Shown: positions 1-8,765, counted from the first letter of the stretch. The stretch is DNA of 64,000 nucleotides from Dorea_A sp016295505 (GCF_039832105.1 NZ_JBDOHS010000002.1:1-64000), one strand, 5' to 3'. A program made the numbers and translations. The notes: a model not told the origin generated them from the sequence alone.

Positions 1-55
1 TATAGATGCTTTTTGACGTAAATACCACTATTTTTGTAACAAAAAACTTCCACCC

Positions 56-115
56 AGTGGAATTTAATCCTACAAGGTGGAAGTAAGTCTTACAAAGTGG
101 AATTAACTTTTACAA
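56..115. repeat. Three 20-bp imperfect tandem repeats, possible IS21-family end
   Basis: Three consecutive 20-bp units (56-75, 76-95, 96-115) share the pattern AGTGGAA-x2-TAA-x3-TACAA, read on the minus strand as TTGTA-x-TTCCAC. They end about 20 bp before the stop codon of the S41 protease gene. Repeated 18-24 bp transposase-binding units next to a TG...CA terminus are typical of IS21-family ends, so this may be the tip of an element lying to the left of the window. No transposase is visible here, so the assignment is inference. Confidence 0.4.
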
Positions 116-135
116 GTGACCAATTTTACTTTATT

Positions 136-1305
136 TTATCGAAGTCCCTGAATGACCTCTATCGCTTTATCAAGCTGATTATCAGCTTCCGGATGATTCT
201 CATCTCGTTCATGTTCCACTTCCACATCCGGAGTAATTCCCTTGCCGTTGATACTGCGTCCCTTTGGAGTAAAATATTCGGCAATCGTAAGCTTTACACA
301 GGTTCCGTCATCCAGGTCGAACAATTGCTGAACAACGCCCTTTCCATAGGTCTGAGTTCCAACGATCGTTCCTGTTCCATAATCCTGTATCGCTCCGGAA
401 AAGATCTCAGATGCGCTGGCACTGTATCCATTGACCAGAACAACCAGCGGCTGCTTAAACTGATGCTCCTCATCGGAGGTCATCTCGCTTCGCTTTCCAT
501 TCTTATCTTCCGTATATACAACCAGTCCTTCGGGAACCATAAGATCTACCATATCGCATACGGTACTCAGAGAGCCTCCCGGGTTATTCCGAAGATCAAC
601 GATCAGGCCATTCATTCCCTGATTTTCCAGATCTTCCAAAGCTGCTTTATACTGATCATAGGTCACTGCATCAAATTCAGACACTGCAATGTAGCCGATA
701 TTGTCTTCCAGCATCTGATACTGTACCGTCTGCGCCTGTATCTTATCTCTGACTGCTGTTACCGTAATCTCTTCTGCATCTTCACCACGAAGCACCGTAA
801 GGTTTACCTCTGTTCCCTGTTCCCCTTTGATCTTACTGACAACCTCCGTAAGATCCTGACCGGTCACTTCCTCTCCTTCAACCTTATATAAGATATCATT
901 ATCCTGAAGGCCGGCTTTCATGGCCGGAGAATCTTCATAGATCTGCACCAGCGTAATCACACCGGAATCCATATTCTGACTGAGAACAGCTCCGATCCCG
1001 CTGTACTCTCCCTGAGTCGACTCATAAAGCGCCTGGGTCTCTTCCTCGTCATAATAGACGGAATACGGGTCATCCAGCCCACTGATATACCCTTTATAGA
1101 TTCCTTCTTCCAGTTCATCTTCATCAACATCACCAAGATAATTCTGATCAATCAGTGTCTTGAGTTCAGATATCTTTGTCTCCGTTGTCTCAGTAACCGC
1201 TTCCTTTTTACCTGCTTTTATTCCACAGGCAGCCAATGCTGCAATCAATAACATAGCAAGGGCGCCAAAAAGCGCCCCCTTGAAAAAACTTTTTTTCTCT
1301 TTCAT
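136..1305 (-). CDS. S41 family C-terminal processing peptidase with PDZ domain
   Basis: A 389-residue carboxyl-terminal processing protease of the CtpA/Tsp type, expected to act on the outer face of the membrane. Residues 9-27 are hydrophobic and end in LAAC, so the protein is either signal-anchored or a lipoprotein with Cys27. A PDZ domain covers about 100-175 and the S41 core about 195-365. The catalytic set is visible: Ser297 in YSASASE, Lys322 in TYGKG and Gln326. It is the last gene of the run ftsE, ftsX, M23 hydrolase, S41 protease, 19 bp after the hydrolase. This neighbourhood suggests a role in controlling cell-wall hydrolysis at division, but the substrate cannot be read from the sequence. 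Confidence 0.93.
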   Translation of the reverse strand: MKEKKSFFKGALFGALAMLLIAALAACGIKAGKKEAVTETTETKISELKTLIDQNYLGDVDEDELEEGIYKGYISGLDDPYSVYYDEEETQALYESTQGEYSGIGAVLSQNMDSGVITLVQIYEDSPAMKAGLQDNDILYKVEGEEVTGQDLTEVVSKIKGEQGTEVNLTVLRGEDAEEITVTAVRDKIQAQTVQYQMLEDNIGYIAVSEFDAVTYDQYKAALEDLENQGMNGLIVDLRNNPGGSLSTVCDMVDLMVPEGLVVYTEDKNGKRSEMTSDEEHQFKQPLVVLVNGYSASASEIFSGAIQDYGTGTIVGTQTYGKGVVQQLFDLDDGTCVKLTIAEYFTPKGRSINGKGITPDVEVEHERDENHPEADNQLDKAIEVIQGLR

Positions 1306-1324
1306 ACGACTATGACCTTATCTC

Positions 1325-2443
1325 TCAAAAATAGTTCGCCGGATTCACCGGCATTCCGTTTAAATTCACCTGAAAATGAAGATGCGGACCGGTAGAATTA
1401 CCAGTGGTTCCAACCGTAGCAATATTCTGTCCTTTGCTCACGGTCTGCCCCGCGCTGACAAATATTTGATGACAATGCATATAATAAGTGGTCAGCCCAT
1501 TTCCATGGTTAATTACAATCATATTTCCTGCATTTCCGGAATATCCCGCAGAAACTACAGTTCCGCCTGCCGCAGCATAGATCGGTGTTCCTGTTGCAGC
1601 CGCATAATCAATTCCCTTGTGATTGGTACTCGCTCCGGGCAAAGGCTGTTCCCTGTATCCAAAATTACTGGATATGTAACTGTATCCGGGACACGGATGT
1701 GTAAATGTACCGTTACCGGTTATGACCGATCCTCCCGCAGTTCCGCCGGAACCACCTGCCGCCTGCTGCTGTTCCTGCTGCTTACGCAGCGCTTCTGCCG
1801 CAGCAGCCTCCAGTTCCGCAAGTTTATCCTGCGTATCTCCAAGATCACTTTCAATCTGCCCGATTTCCTCTTCCTTGCTGGCAATCAGTTCCTTTACATT
1901 CTCCTGTTTCTCGATCAGATCATCCTGCATCGTCTGAAGATCATCGTACTCCTCCCGAAGAGAAGTCTCCTGTTCTTCTACCTGCTGAACAATCTCCTGA
2001 AATTCCACCAGCATTTCCCTGTCATAAGACGAGATCGTTGATATATATTCCGCTTTATTCAAAAAGTCACTGATATTTTTCGATTCACAGAGTATTTCAA
2101 TAAACTGGGAGTTTCCGCTTTCATACATATAACGAATTCTTTTCTTCATGCTTTCGTATTGATCGTTTTCATCAATCTTAGCCTGAATCAGTTCTTCTTC
2201 TTTTGTACTTATCTCATTTTCTTTTTCTTCAATTTTACCTTTTGTATCCTCCATCTCTGCCACTACAGATTCCAGCTGTTCTGCCAGAGATGCTTTTTCG
2301 TTTTCCGCGTCCTGCTTCTTCTTTTTTAATTCCTCCGCTTTCTTTTTCGTATCGTCTATCTCCGTGGCGTCCGCCTGCATCACAGTACCAAGAGAAAGCG
2401 CCAGAATCAGCAGAAAACTGATCATCCTCTTTCTTCGTATCAT
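1325..2443 (-). CDS. Murein hydrolase activator/M23 peptidase with coiled coil (EnvC/PcsB-like)
   Basis: A 372-residue secreted protein. A signal peptide lies at about 1-27, a long charged coiled coil at about 30-225 rich in Glu, Lys and Gln, then a Gln/Gly-rich linker, and a LytM/M23 domain at about 245-372. The zinc-binding motifs look complete (NHKGIDYAA and GPHLHF), so it may be an active endopeptidase rather than a degenerate activator like EnvC. It sits 27 bp after ftsX. In known systems (EnvC, PcsB, CwlO) FtsEX contacts the coiled coil of such a protein and switches peptidoglycan cleavage on during division or elongation. The same arrangement is inferred here. Confidence 0.93.
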   Translation of the reverse strand: MIRRKRMISFLLILALSLGTVMQADATEIDDTKKKAEELKKKKQDAENEKASLAEQLESVVAEMEDTKGKIEEKENEISTKEEELIQAKIDENDQYESMKKRIRYMYESGNSQFIEILCESKNISDFLNKAEYISTISSYDREMLVEFQEIVQQVEEQETSLREEYDDLQTMQDDLIEKQENVKELIASKEEEIGQIESDLGDTQDKLAELEAAAAEALRKQQEQQQAAGGSGGTAGGSVITGNGTFTHPCPGYSYISSNFGYREQPLPGASTNHKGIDYAAATGTPIYAAAGGTVVSAGYSGNAGNMIVINHGNGLTTYYMHCHQIFVSAGQTVSKGQNIATVGTTGNSTGPHLHFQVNLNGMPVNPANYF

Positions 2444-2470
2444 ATGTATCTCCTTTCCGGAATATACCTG

Positions 2471-3379
2471 TTACACTTTTAAGTGCTTGCGGATCGTAAA
2501 GAAACTTCCCAGGAAACCAATTCCGACACCCAGCAGGACTCCGACCGGAAGTAATGTCCTGTATACACTTGTAACCGGGAGAAACTCCACAATATTACTC
2601 AACAGACTATACTTTGTCATAATATAGGTAATCGCCTTATCATACAGGAAGAACAATAAAACCAGAGGGATCAGTGCTCCCACAGCTCCAATGATCAGAC
2701 CTTCTATCACGAACGGCGCCCTGACAAATCCGTCTTTTGCCCCGATATACTTCATGATTGCAATCTCTTCCCGTCTGACAGTAATTCCCATCGTTACCGT
2801 ATTACTGATCAGGAAGATCGATACAGCAAGAAGAATCGCAATAATGACTGCTGACACGTATCCCACCAGTTTATTTACACTGGTAAGCGTCTTAGCCACA
2901 ACATCGGATCTCTTTACCTTACGCACTCCATCCAGACTCTCCGCATAAGACACGACCTCTTTCTGCTTGGACACGTCTGACATATATACTTCATAGTTAT
3001 CAGAATTGGCAAGCGGATTATCATCTTTAAAACCATCTGCCAGATCAGCGGATTCTCCAAAGTATTCATCCTTGAAACTGTCCCATGCCTCATCTGCACT
3101 TACATAGTTTACTTCCAGAACTCCATCCGTCTTCTCCAGGGCTTTTCCGATCTCTTTTTTCTCACTGTCTGACAATCCTTCTTCGAAAAATACGGTTATG
3201 GCAACCCCTTCTTCTGCCTTTTCCACCATGTAGTTAAAGTTCACTACAATAGAATAAAACAAGCCGAACAAAAAGATACATGCTGCCATCGTCGCAATAG
3301 ATGCGATTGAGAACATACTGTTTCTCTTAATGTTCTTTACCCCTTGTTTCATTGAATATCCCAACGTACTAATTCTCAT
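2471..3379 (-). CDS. ftsX: Cell division ABC transporter permease FtsX
   Basis: Integral membrane partner of FtsE. The preferred start is the ATG at 3379 (MRISTLGYSMKQG); the frame stays open up to 3391 with an alternative upstream start. There is one transmembrane segment near residue 20-45, a large extracellular loop of about 125 residues, and three C-terminal segments, the usual FtsX topology. The extracellular loop is the part that contacts the M23 hydrolase in characterised systems, and that hydrolase is the next gene. The 5' end overlaps the ftsE 3' end, which points to translational coupling. Confidence 0.94.
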   Translation of the reverse strand: MRISTLGYSMKQGVKNIKRNSMFSIASIATMAACIFLFGLFYSIVVNFNYMVEKAEEGVAITVFFEEGLSDSEKKEIGKALEKTDGVLEVNYVSADEAWDSFKDEYFGESADLADGFKDDNPLANSDNYEVYMSDVSKQKEVVSYAESLDGVRKVKRSDVVAKTLTSVNKLVGYVSAVIIAILLAVSIFLISNTVTMGITVRREEIAIMKYIGAKDGFVRAPFVIEGLIIGAVGALIPLVLLFFLYDKAITYIMTKYSLLSNIVEFLPVTSVYRTLLPVGVLLGVGIGFLGSFFTIRKHLKV

Positions 3380-4055
3380 TATTATACCCACCTTTTTTCT
3401 CGTCGCTTACAATGACTCCCTTCTTCATCGTAACGACGCGCTTCTTCATCTCGTTTACAATCTCCTGGTTGTGTGTAACTACCAGAACTGTTGTCCCTCT
3501 GTCATTCGCCTCCTCCAGAAGCTTCATAATCTCCCATGAATTTGTCGGATCCAGATTACCTGTAGGCTCATCTGCCAGCAAAATCGTCGGTTCATTTACA
3601 ATCGCTCTTGCAATCGCTACTCTCTGCTGCTCGCCACCGGAAAGCTCCTTCGGATAGGACTTATACTTCTGAGCCAGTCCTACCAGTGACAACGCAGCCG
3701 GTACCTTTTTCTTGATCACACGGCTCGATGTCTCAGTAACTCTCTGTGCAAATGCAATATTCTCATAGATATTTCTATCTTTCAAAAGTCTGAAATCCTG
3801 AAATACAACTCCGATTCCTCTTCGATACATCGGAATCTGGCGATGTTTCATTCTGTTCAGATTACATCCATTTACAATAATCGTTCCGGACGTAGGCTCC
3901 AGCTCTTTCATGATAAGCTTGATCAATGTCGACTTCCCGGATCCACTGTCACCTACAATAAACACAAACTCTCCCTGTTCGATCTTCAGGTTTATGCCAT
4001 TGAGTGCTGCAACCCCTTTTGAGTACTCTTTCTTCACGTCTCTTAGTTCAATCAT
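3369..4055 (-). CDS. ftsE: Cell division ATP-binding protein FtsE
   Basis: A 228-residue ABC ATPase. Walker A is GDSGSGKST (residues 35-43), the signature is LSGGEQQRVAIARA and Walker B is ILLADEPTG, followed by the H-loop VVTHN. It powers FtsX to switch on an extracytoplasmic peptidoglycan hydrolase. It is the first gene of the ftsE-ftsX-M23-S41 series, with an AGGAGG-type ribosome binding site just upstream. The 17-bp gap to the CdaR-like gene suggests possible read-through from that regulator. Confidence 0.96.
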   Translation of the reverse strand: MIELRDVKKEYSKGVAALNGINLKIEQGEFVFIVGDSGSGKSTLIKLIMKELEPTSGTIIVNGCNLNRMKHRQIPMYRRGIGVVFQDFRLLKDRNIYENIAFAQRVTETSSRVIKKKVPAALSLVGLAQKYKSYPKELSGGEQQRVAIARAIVNEPTILLADEPTGNLDPTNSWEIMKLLEEANDRGTTVLVVTHNQEIVNEMKKRVVTMKKGVIVSDEKKGGYNNEN

Positions 4056-4071
4056 ACTGTCCTCCTAATTA

Positions 4072-5160
4072 TTAATACTCCAACGACTCCATATACTTCA
4101 TATATTTTACAACCATAAGCGCAATCTTAAAAGTAATGGCATCTTCAAACACACGCAGATCAAGACCGGTACTCTTCTGGAGCTTATCCAGTCGGTAAAC
4201 CAGCGTATTACGATGAATATACAATTGTCTGGATGTCTCTGACACATTCAGGTTGTTCTCAAAGAACTTATTGATCGTCGTCAATGTCTCCTCATCAAAG
4301 TCATCTGGAGATTTCCCCTCAAAAATCTCACGTATGAACATCTTACAGAGAGGAATCGGCAGCTGATAGATCAGGCGCCCGATCCCAAGCGCACTGTATG
4401 CGATCACATTCCGATCTCCAAAGAAGATCTTGCCAACATCCAGTGCAAGCTTTGCTTCCTTGTATGACTTTGATACTTCCTTAATATCATTTACAACTGT
4501 TCCGTACGCGATCAGAATATCCTCTTCCCCATCTTCTTTCAAAAGCTCATACATATTCTGAGCTGCCTTTTCCAGTTCTACATGACCGTCACCCGGCTCC
4601 AGTTCCTTTACAACGATAATATTCTTCTCATCAACAGCAGTCACAAAATCTTTGATACGATTTCCCAGAAGGTTACGGACATTATCCAGCGCATTACTGT
4701 CTTTTTCATGCTTTGTTTCAATAATAAAGATAACACGTCTTACTTCTGTGTCAATATGTAATTTTTTGGCACGATTATATATATCTACCAGAAGCAGATT
4801 ATCAAGCAACAGATTTTTTATAAAATTATCTTTATCAAATCGTTCTTTATAAGCAACCAGAAGATTCTGGATCTGGAAAGCTGCAATCTTTCCAACCATG
4901 TAGACATCATCACTGCCACCATTTGCAAGAAGAATGTATTCCAGCTGATGCTCATCAAAAATCTTAAAAAACTGATATCCTTGCACGACCTGACTGTCTG
5001 CCGGAGATTCCACAAAAGAAACTACTTCTCCTGCATAATTTTCTTCATCCGGAAACGTACTTGCAAGGGATTTCCCGTCCGTATCCATTACACAGAAATC
5101 AATCCTTGTAATTCCTTTCAATCCTTCAATTGTACTTTGAAGTATTTGATTAGATATCAT
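4072..5160 (-). CDS. CdaR/PucR-type helix-turn-helix regulator
   Basis: The start at 5160 (MISNQILQST) is chosen because GGAGG lies 8 bp upstream; the frame remains open to 5208. The N-terminal half (about 1-130) looks like the putative sugar-diacid recognition domain of CdaR/SdaR proteins, the middle resembles a GGDEF-related PucR domain, and the C-terminus (about 310-360) is a PucR-type helix-turn-helix with NVSETSRQLYIHRNTLVYRL. Such proteins are transcription activators for carboxylate or sugar-diacid use. No diacid-use genes are adjacent, so the target is unknown; it precedes ftsE by only 17 bp. Confidence 0.85.
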   Translation of the reverse strand: MISNQILQSTIEGLKGITRIDFCVMDTDGKSLASTFPDEENYAGEVVSFVESPADSQVVQGYQFFKIFDEHQLEYILLANGGSDDVYMVGKIAAFQIQNLLVAYKERFDKDNFIKNLLLDNLLLVDIYNRAKKLHIDTEVRRVIFIIETKHEKDSNALDNVRNLLGNRIKDFVTAVDEKNIIVVKELEPGDGHVELEKAAQNMYELLKEDGEEDILIAYGTVVNDIKEVSKSYKEAKLALDVGKIFFGDRNVIAYSALGIGRLIYQLPIPLCKMFIREIFEGKSPDDFDEETLTTINKFFENNLNVSETSRQLYIHRNTLVYRLDKLQKSTGLDLRVFEDAITFKIALMVVKYMKYMESLEY

Positions 5161-5273
5161 ATCTATCTCCTCCACTCTTTTCAATATGCACTTTTCACAA
5201 CGAAACAAAGTGCCTTTCGTGCGAAATGCGGATTTTCATGTATTATACTAATATATATTACCAAAAAAATAAA

Positions 5274-5304
5274 GAGGAAATCAAACTTTTTTGTTGATTT
5301 CCTC
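5274..5304 (-). terminator. Rho-independent terminator after WecG/TagA gene
   Basis: An 11-bp perfect stem (GAGGAAATCAA with TTGATTTCCTC) is followed on the minus strand by a T-rich run (CTTTATTTTTTT). It lies between the glycosyltransferase stop and the CdaR-like gene and would end transcription from the former. Confidence 0.7.
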
Positions 5305-5380
5305 ATGTTTTCACAGAAAATACATGTTTTTCAGCATGTACATAGTGACGAAAAGTAATTTCTTATTTTTTTCTTATGAT

Positions 5381-6067
5381 TCAGCCTGAAATTGAATCTG
5401 TTCTTTTTCTCTTTTCCAGTTCTCGCTTCAGAATATGACGTAAAAAAAATTGAGCGATCGGCCCATGTCCAAGAGATACATCTCCGGTAAACGAAACCGA
5501 CTTTCCCACTCCCATCCATATTCTGATATCCAGAAGCTGTCTGTTCCTGACAATAAACTCTTCCTGAAGCGGCGAAGACAGTGCTGAAATCACACAATCA
5601 ACCTCTCCACCATTAATCGCATTTACCAGCATATCATCTGCCCGATTCTGTGCAGAGACCTTTGCCAGCCCGATGATCTGCATTCCTCCATAAGAATGCT
5701 GCAGACAATTATAAACCGATTGTCCTTCTTCTTCCGACTCAACCAGAAGATACACTCTCTTATGATTCTTATGGAGATATCTCATAAACATTTTAAGAAA
5801 TACCTGTTTTCCCGTCTCCTGAAGGTACTTGCGATCCGAAATATCAGCCGCCTCCAGAATCGTCTTATTTCCGGCCAGAACCAGGTCGAATTCTCCAACT
5901 TTCTCCTTTAATTCCGGCAGATCGTCCATCCGCATCAGACTGTCTATCGTTACAAACTCCACAATATTTACGGGATCGGATACCAGATATTCCATGGATC
6001 TTTTCATAGCTTCCTTTGCAGAACAGGCTTCTATCTCCATGTCCAATATATTAATCCTGTTGTCCAT
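5381..6067 (-). CDS. WecG/TagA/CpsF family glycosyltransferase
   Basis: A protein of about 228 residues. The start at 6067 (MDNRINILDMEIE) has AGGTGA upstream; the frame is open to 6130. The family (Pfam Glyco_tran_WecG) transfers N-acetylmannosamine-type sugars to lipid-linked intermediates, as in TagA of teichoic acid synthesis. Family-like segments are the N-terminal FVTIDSLMRM, the central FDLVLAGNKTILEAADIS and MKMFMRYLHKNHKRVYLL-like blocks, and the C-terminal IWMGVGKSVSFTGD stretch. No other teichoic acid or capsule gene is next to it, so its product is uncertain. A terminator follows. Confidence 0.85.
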   Translation of the reverse strand: MDNRINILDMEIEACSAKEAMKRSMEYLVSDPVNIVEFVTIDSLMRMDDLPELKEKVGEFDLVLAGNKTILEAADISDRKYLQETGKQVFLKMFMRYLHKNHKRVYLLVESEEEGQSVYNCLQHSYGGMQIIGLAKVSAQNRADDMLVNAINGGEVDCVISALSSPLQEEFIVRNRQLLDIRIWMGVGKSVSFTGDVSLGHGPIAQFFLRHILKRELEKRKRTDSISG

Positions 6068-6152
6068 ATCTTCACCTGCCAATAGTATTACCAGTTTTTC
6101 GATTATAGCAAATGAATATTCTGTTTTCAACTATTTGGATTAAATATTCACA

Positions 6153-6371
6153 CTAATTAACATTCGTAATATTTTTGTCATGATTTTGCATTTCCCGTCT
6201 TCTCTTCGTCATCAACCCTCCGATTCTTCCGGTTTCTTTTGACGAAAGAGACTTCCATCCTTCCTGAAGGACCAGATCCAACAGTCCCAGTTCATCTGCA
6301 ATTTCATATTTCATCTTTTCTTCCTGCGTCAGTTCATCCAGTTTGACGGGCTTTTCTTTATTTGCTGCCAT
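6153..6371 (-). CDS. Alpha/beta-type small acid-soluble spore protein
   Basis: A 72-residue protein with the two conserved blocks of alpha/beta SASPs: MKYEIADELGL, containing the E-I-A site that the germination protease GPR cuts, and LSSKETGRIGGLMTKRR, equivalent to the LTSRENGxVGGxMVK block. These proteins coat DNA in the dormant spore and are degraded at germination. The central loop and the C-terminus (QNHDKNITNVN) differ from the commonest forms. Its presence is the strongest sign in the window that the host forms endospores. It is a single gene with its own spacing from PspC; no sporulation-specific promoter was identified with confidence. Confidence 0.82.
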   Translation of the reverse strand: MAANKEKPVKLDELTQEEKMKYEIADELGLLDLVLQEGWKSLSSKETGRIGGLMTKRRREMQNHDKNITNVN

Positions 6372-6430
6372 ATTGATACCCCTTTCGTTTTAAGTAAGTA
6401 TTTCCTTTTTCCTGAAGAATATACAAAAAG

Positions 6431-6479
6431 AGCCTTTGGAAGATATCCAGGTCTTATTACCTCATCTTCCAAAGACTCC
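6431..6479 (-). terminator. Terminator after the PspC gene
   Basis: A long stem (CTTTGGAAGAT paired with ATCTTCCAAAG) with a loop of about 18 nt is followed on the minus strand by CTTTTTG. It separates the PspC gene from the spore protein gene. Confidence 0.7.
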
Positions 6480-6506
6480 TGTATAGTCTGACGCTTCTCG
6501 CTTTTA

Positions 6507-6698
6507 TCAGAACGGCTGATCCGGAATAATAATCGCCGCAATGATATATGCGAGAATTCCCGATCCCACCATGCATGCAACCAGCACTGTTGCAAGTCTG
6601 ACTAATGTTGGATCCACATTAAAATACTCCGCTAATCCTCCACATACTCCACAGATCATCCTGTTGTCTCTTGATCGATATAATCGTTTCTGTTCCAT
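6507..6698 (-). CDS. PspC domain-containing small membrane protein
   Basis: A 63-residue protein that is essentially one PspC domain: LYRSRDNRMICGVCGGLAEYFNVDPTLVR followed by a hydrophobic segment at about 37-60. PspC-family proteins are inner-membrane sensors or partners of envelope-stress systems. Here it is downstream of the DUF4097 and DUF1700 genes under PadR control, a common Firmicutes grouping, so membrane-stress adaptation is likely. A terminator follows it. Function beyond the domain is inferred. Confidence 0.88.
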   Translation of the reverse strand: MEQKRLYRSRDNRMICGVCGGLAEYFNVDPTLVRLATVLVACMVGSGILAYIIAAIIIPDQPF

Positions 6699-6739
6699 AT
6701 TGTTTTCTCCTCTTTTCTCTGTACATGAATACCCTGGCC

Positions 6740-7618
6740 TTATAATCCGTGATGACTTTCTTCTATTTCCCGAAAATCAATCTTGATCTGTCCGATTCCA
6801 CACTCCAGGCTCATCTCTTTTCCGGCTCCGTTATTGACATAATCATCATGACCGATTCCCGAATAGTGTCTGTCTCCGCATACAATCTCTCCGACTCCAC
6901 AGCTTATATCATAATTGTAATCATTTTCACATCCGTCCATTGTGAGACTGATCTGACCGATCCCGCATTCCATATCCATCTCTTCTGATATTCTTCCATA
7001 TGCTGTAACACTTCCTGCTCCACAGCTAATCTCTGCATCGCGGGCATCAAAATACTGAATATTGACTTCACCGGCTTCGGCATCAACGGAAAAGCTGTTG
7101 GCACAGATGGATTCCAGCTCCATCTTTCCTGCTCCTATATCCAGAGAAACCTCTTCAAAAATCATATCCCGCGGAATAGAGACAGTAATTGTCCCTACAT
7201 TCATATTACTCCATTGCTTCAGATTCTTCTTTGTCTCCAGATATAACGTTCCATCTTCCTCATAAGAATAAAATCCAAGCCGTTCACTGACTCCCTTTGT
7301 CTCTACGGTAATCTCTGTATCATCCACAACTGTCACCACTATATTACCGGCAAATAATTCGCCTTCAATCTCCCTGATATTGCTGTATCTCTGCACGGAA
7401 TCAGATGCCAAAATATCTGATTCTGTGTCGGATCCGGCACCATCGTTGTCGTCGCTGTCCCTGTGATCATCTTCTTTGATCCAACCGATCCCGTTCGGAA
7501 ACCGTTCTTCAATCATCTCTGTTGTAACTCCCATCATAAGCGAAACAATACAGCATATAAGTCCTACTGCCGCGGTAACACCGCATACGATCCAGAATAT
7601 TTTCCACCCTTTTTTCAT
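6740..7618 (-). CDS. DUF4097-family beta-strand repeat protein
   Basis: A 292-residue membrane-anchored protein. One hydrophobic segment at about 8-30 is followed by a charged Asp-rich linker and a right-handed beta-repeat region typical of DUF4097 (repeating GAGKMELESI, AGEVNIQYF, CGAGSVTAYG, CGIGQISLTMDG patterns, about 18-22 residues each). The family is usually encoded after PadR and DUF1700 genes. It lies 3 bp after the DUF1700 gene, so the two are co-transcribed and probably coupled. No enzymatic residues are apparent; a scaffold or sensor outside the membrane is a plausible role. Confidence 0.85.
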   Translation of the reverse strand: MKKGWKIFWIVCGVTAAVGLICCIVSLMMGVTTEMIEERFPNGIGWIKEDDHRDSDDNDGAGSDTESDILASDSVQRYSNIREIEGELFAGNIVVTVVDDTEITVETKGVSERLGFYSYEEDGTLYLETKKNLKQWSNMNVGTITVSIPRDMIFEEVSLDIGAGKMELESICANSFSVDAEAGEVNIQYFDARDAEISCGAGSVTAYGRISEEMDMECGIGQISLTMDGCENDYNYDISCGVGEIVCGDRHYSGIGHDDYVNNGAGKEMSLECGIGQIKIDFREIEESHHGL

Positions 7619-7621
7619 AAC

Positions 7622-8332
7622 TTAAGCCACCGCCTTTCTGTGAAATGGCAGACGACACAACCACACAATTCCCCTGATGATGCCCGGAAATACAATTGTA
7701 CAGAGTCTGAACCCGGCAATCGTCCCAATCACACCGATTACCGTCAGGATAAGCCCTGTTCCAAACAGAGCAAGCCCTACTGCGATCGTCGGAATCATGC
7801 TGAAGATACCGGTACATATCAGTGTCACTCCTGCAACTGTAATTGCGGCAAATGCAACCACAATTGCAATAAAGATACAGAATACTGCTGCCAGACCCCC
7901 TAATATTACTGCCGCAATTCCCAAAAGCAGCGGTATGGCAACTGGTGCCGCAACGAGAATGATCGCAATGATCAGAAGAATCTTCAGTCCCCTGCTTGTC
8001 TTTGCATCCGGCCGGCTTGTTCTCTGATCCTGTTCCGCCTCCTGATATTGATACTGATATCCTTCCTGCGCTTTCTCTTCGCTCTCTTTTGATTCCTTCG
8101 GATACTCCACCACAGGATTCTCCACAGTATTCTCTGCCTGTCCGCTTATATCCGCCTTAATATTGGCCGCAACCTTTGCAGGACTTTCCAGCTCGCGGAT
8201 CACCTCCTGTTCATTTTCTTCTCCTGCATCGTCAAAATAATCATTATAATATTTCATTGCATCCACACGTTCATATTCCGGTACATCCTGCAGCAGTGCT
8301 GCCAGTTCTGTCATAAATTCTACGCGAGTCAT
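7622..8332 (-). CDS. DUF1700 family membrane protein
   Basis: A 236-residue protein. The first 65 residues (MTRVEFMTELAALLQDVPEYERVDAMKYYNDYFDDAGE) form the conserved DUF1700/HAAS domain also seen in sporulation and stress membrane proteins. A Glu/Gln-rich linker follows, then four or so hydrophobic segments at about 110-220. Its ATG overlaps the PadR stop codon (ATGA), so it is translationally coupled to the regulator. The HAAS domain is known to bridge PadR regulators and membrane partners in some systems, which fits this order. Confidence 0.87.
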   Translation of the reverse strand: MTRVEFMTELAALLQDVPEYERVDAMKYYNDYFDDAGEENEQEVIRELESPAKVAANIKADISGQAENTVENPVVEYPKESKESEEKAQEGYQYQYQEAEQDQRTSRPDAKTSRGLKILLIIAIILVAAPVAIPLLLGIAAVILGGLAAVFCIFIAIVVAFAAITVAGVTLICTGIFSMIPTIAVGLALFGTGLILTVIGVIGTIAGFRLCTIVFPGIIRGIVWLCRLPFHRKAVA

Positions 8333-8652
8333 GCATCTGCACCTCCCTCAAACAACTCATTAATCTTCTTTGTATAGTTTTTCCACTCTGACTCATATAA
8401 ATTCAACTGTGCTCTTCCCCGTTCTGTAACTTTATAGTACCTGCGGTTCCGACCGTCAAACTGCCGGTCATACACTTCCAGACATTCATCCTTCTGAAGC
8501 CTTCTGAGCACTGGATATAACGTCGATTCAGATACATCTATCGCCCGTCTTACATCCTGCGTAATCTTATATCCATACGTTCCTTCCACTTCCCGGGACA
8601 CAACTGCCAGTACAATCGCATCCAACAGGGCAGCTCCGGCATTGAATACCAT
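8329..8652 (-). CDS. PadR family transcriptional regulator
   Basis: A 107-residue winged-helix protein of the short PadR class. The DNA-binding core includes YGYKITQDVRR, STLYPVLRRLQKDECLEVYDRQFDGRNRRYYKVTERG, with the typical beta-wing. A C-terminal helix provides dimerisation. It heads the operon padR-DUF1700-DUF4097-pspC. PadR proteins usually repress their own operon and sense phenolics, drugs or membrane stress; palindromic AT-rich sites lie between the promoter and its start. Confidence 0.92.
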   Translation of the reverse strand: MVFNAGAALLDAIVLAVVSREVEGTYGYKITQDVRRAIDVSESTLYPVLRRLQKDECLEVYDRQFDGRNRRYYKVTERGRAQLNLYESEWKNYTKKINELFEGGADA

Positions 8653-8690
8653 AAGCTCACTCCTTTCTCAGATTATGCTGCTCTTTCAAA

Positions 8691-8765
8691 ACATATTACA
8701 TATTACATATTCAAATAATATTATTTTGTTAGCTATATTATATGTCGTATAATATATTTTGTCAA
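8691..8765 (-). promoter_or_regulatory. Promoter and probable PadR operator
   Basis: On the minus strand a consensus -35 TTGACA (8760-8765) is separated by exactly 17 bp from a consensus -10 TATAAT (8737-8742). Downstream lie a 14-bp perfect palindrome AAATAATATTATTT (8713-8726) and three direct CATATTA units (8692-8711). The placement fits autorepression by the PadR protein. Binding is inferred. Confidence 0.72.

Noticed and set aside
97..891. Long plus-strand frame of 264 codons opposite the S41 protease gene
   Set aside because: It is antisense to a gene with all catalytic motifs; composition is rich in Ile, Arg, Cys and His with no domain and no ribosome binding site.
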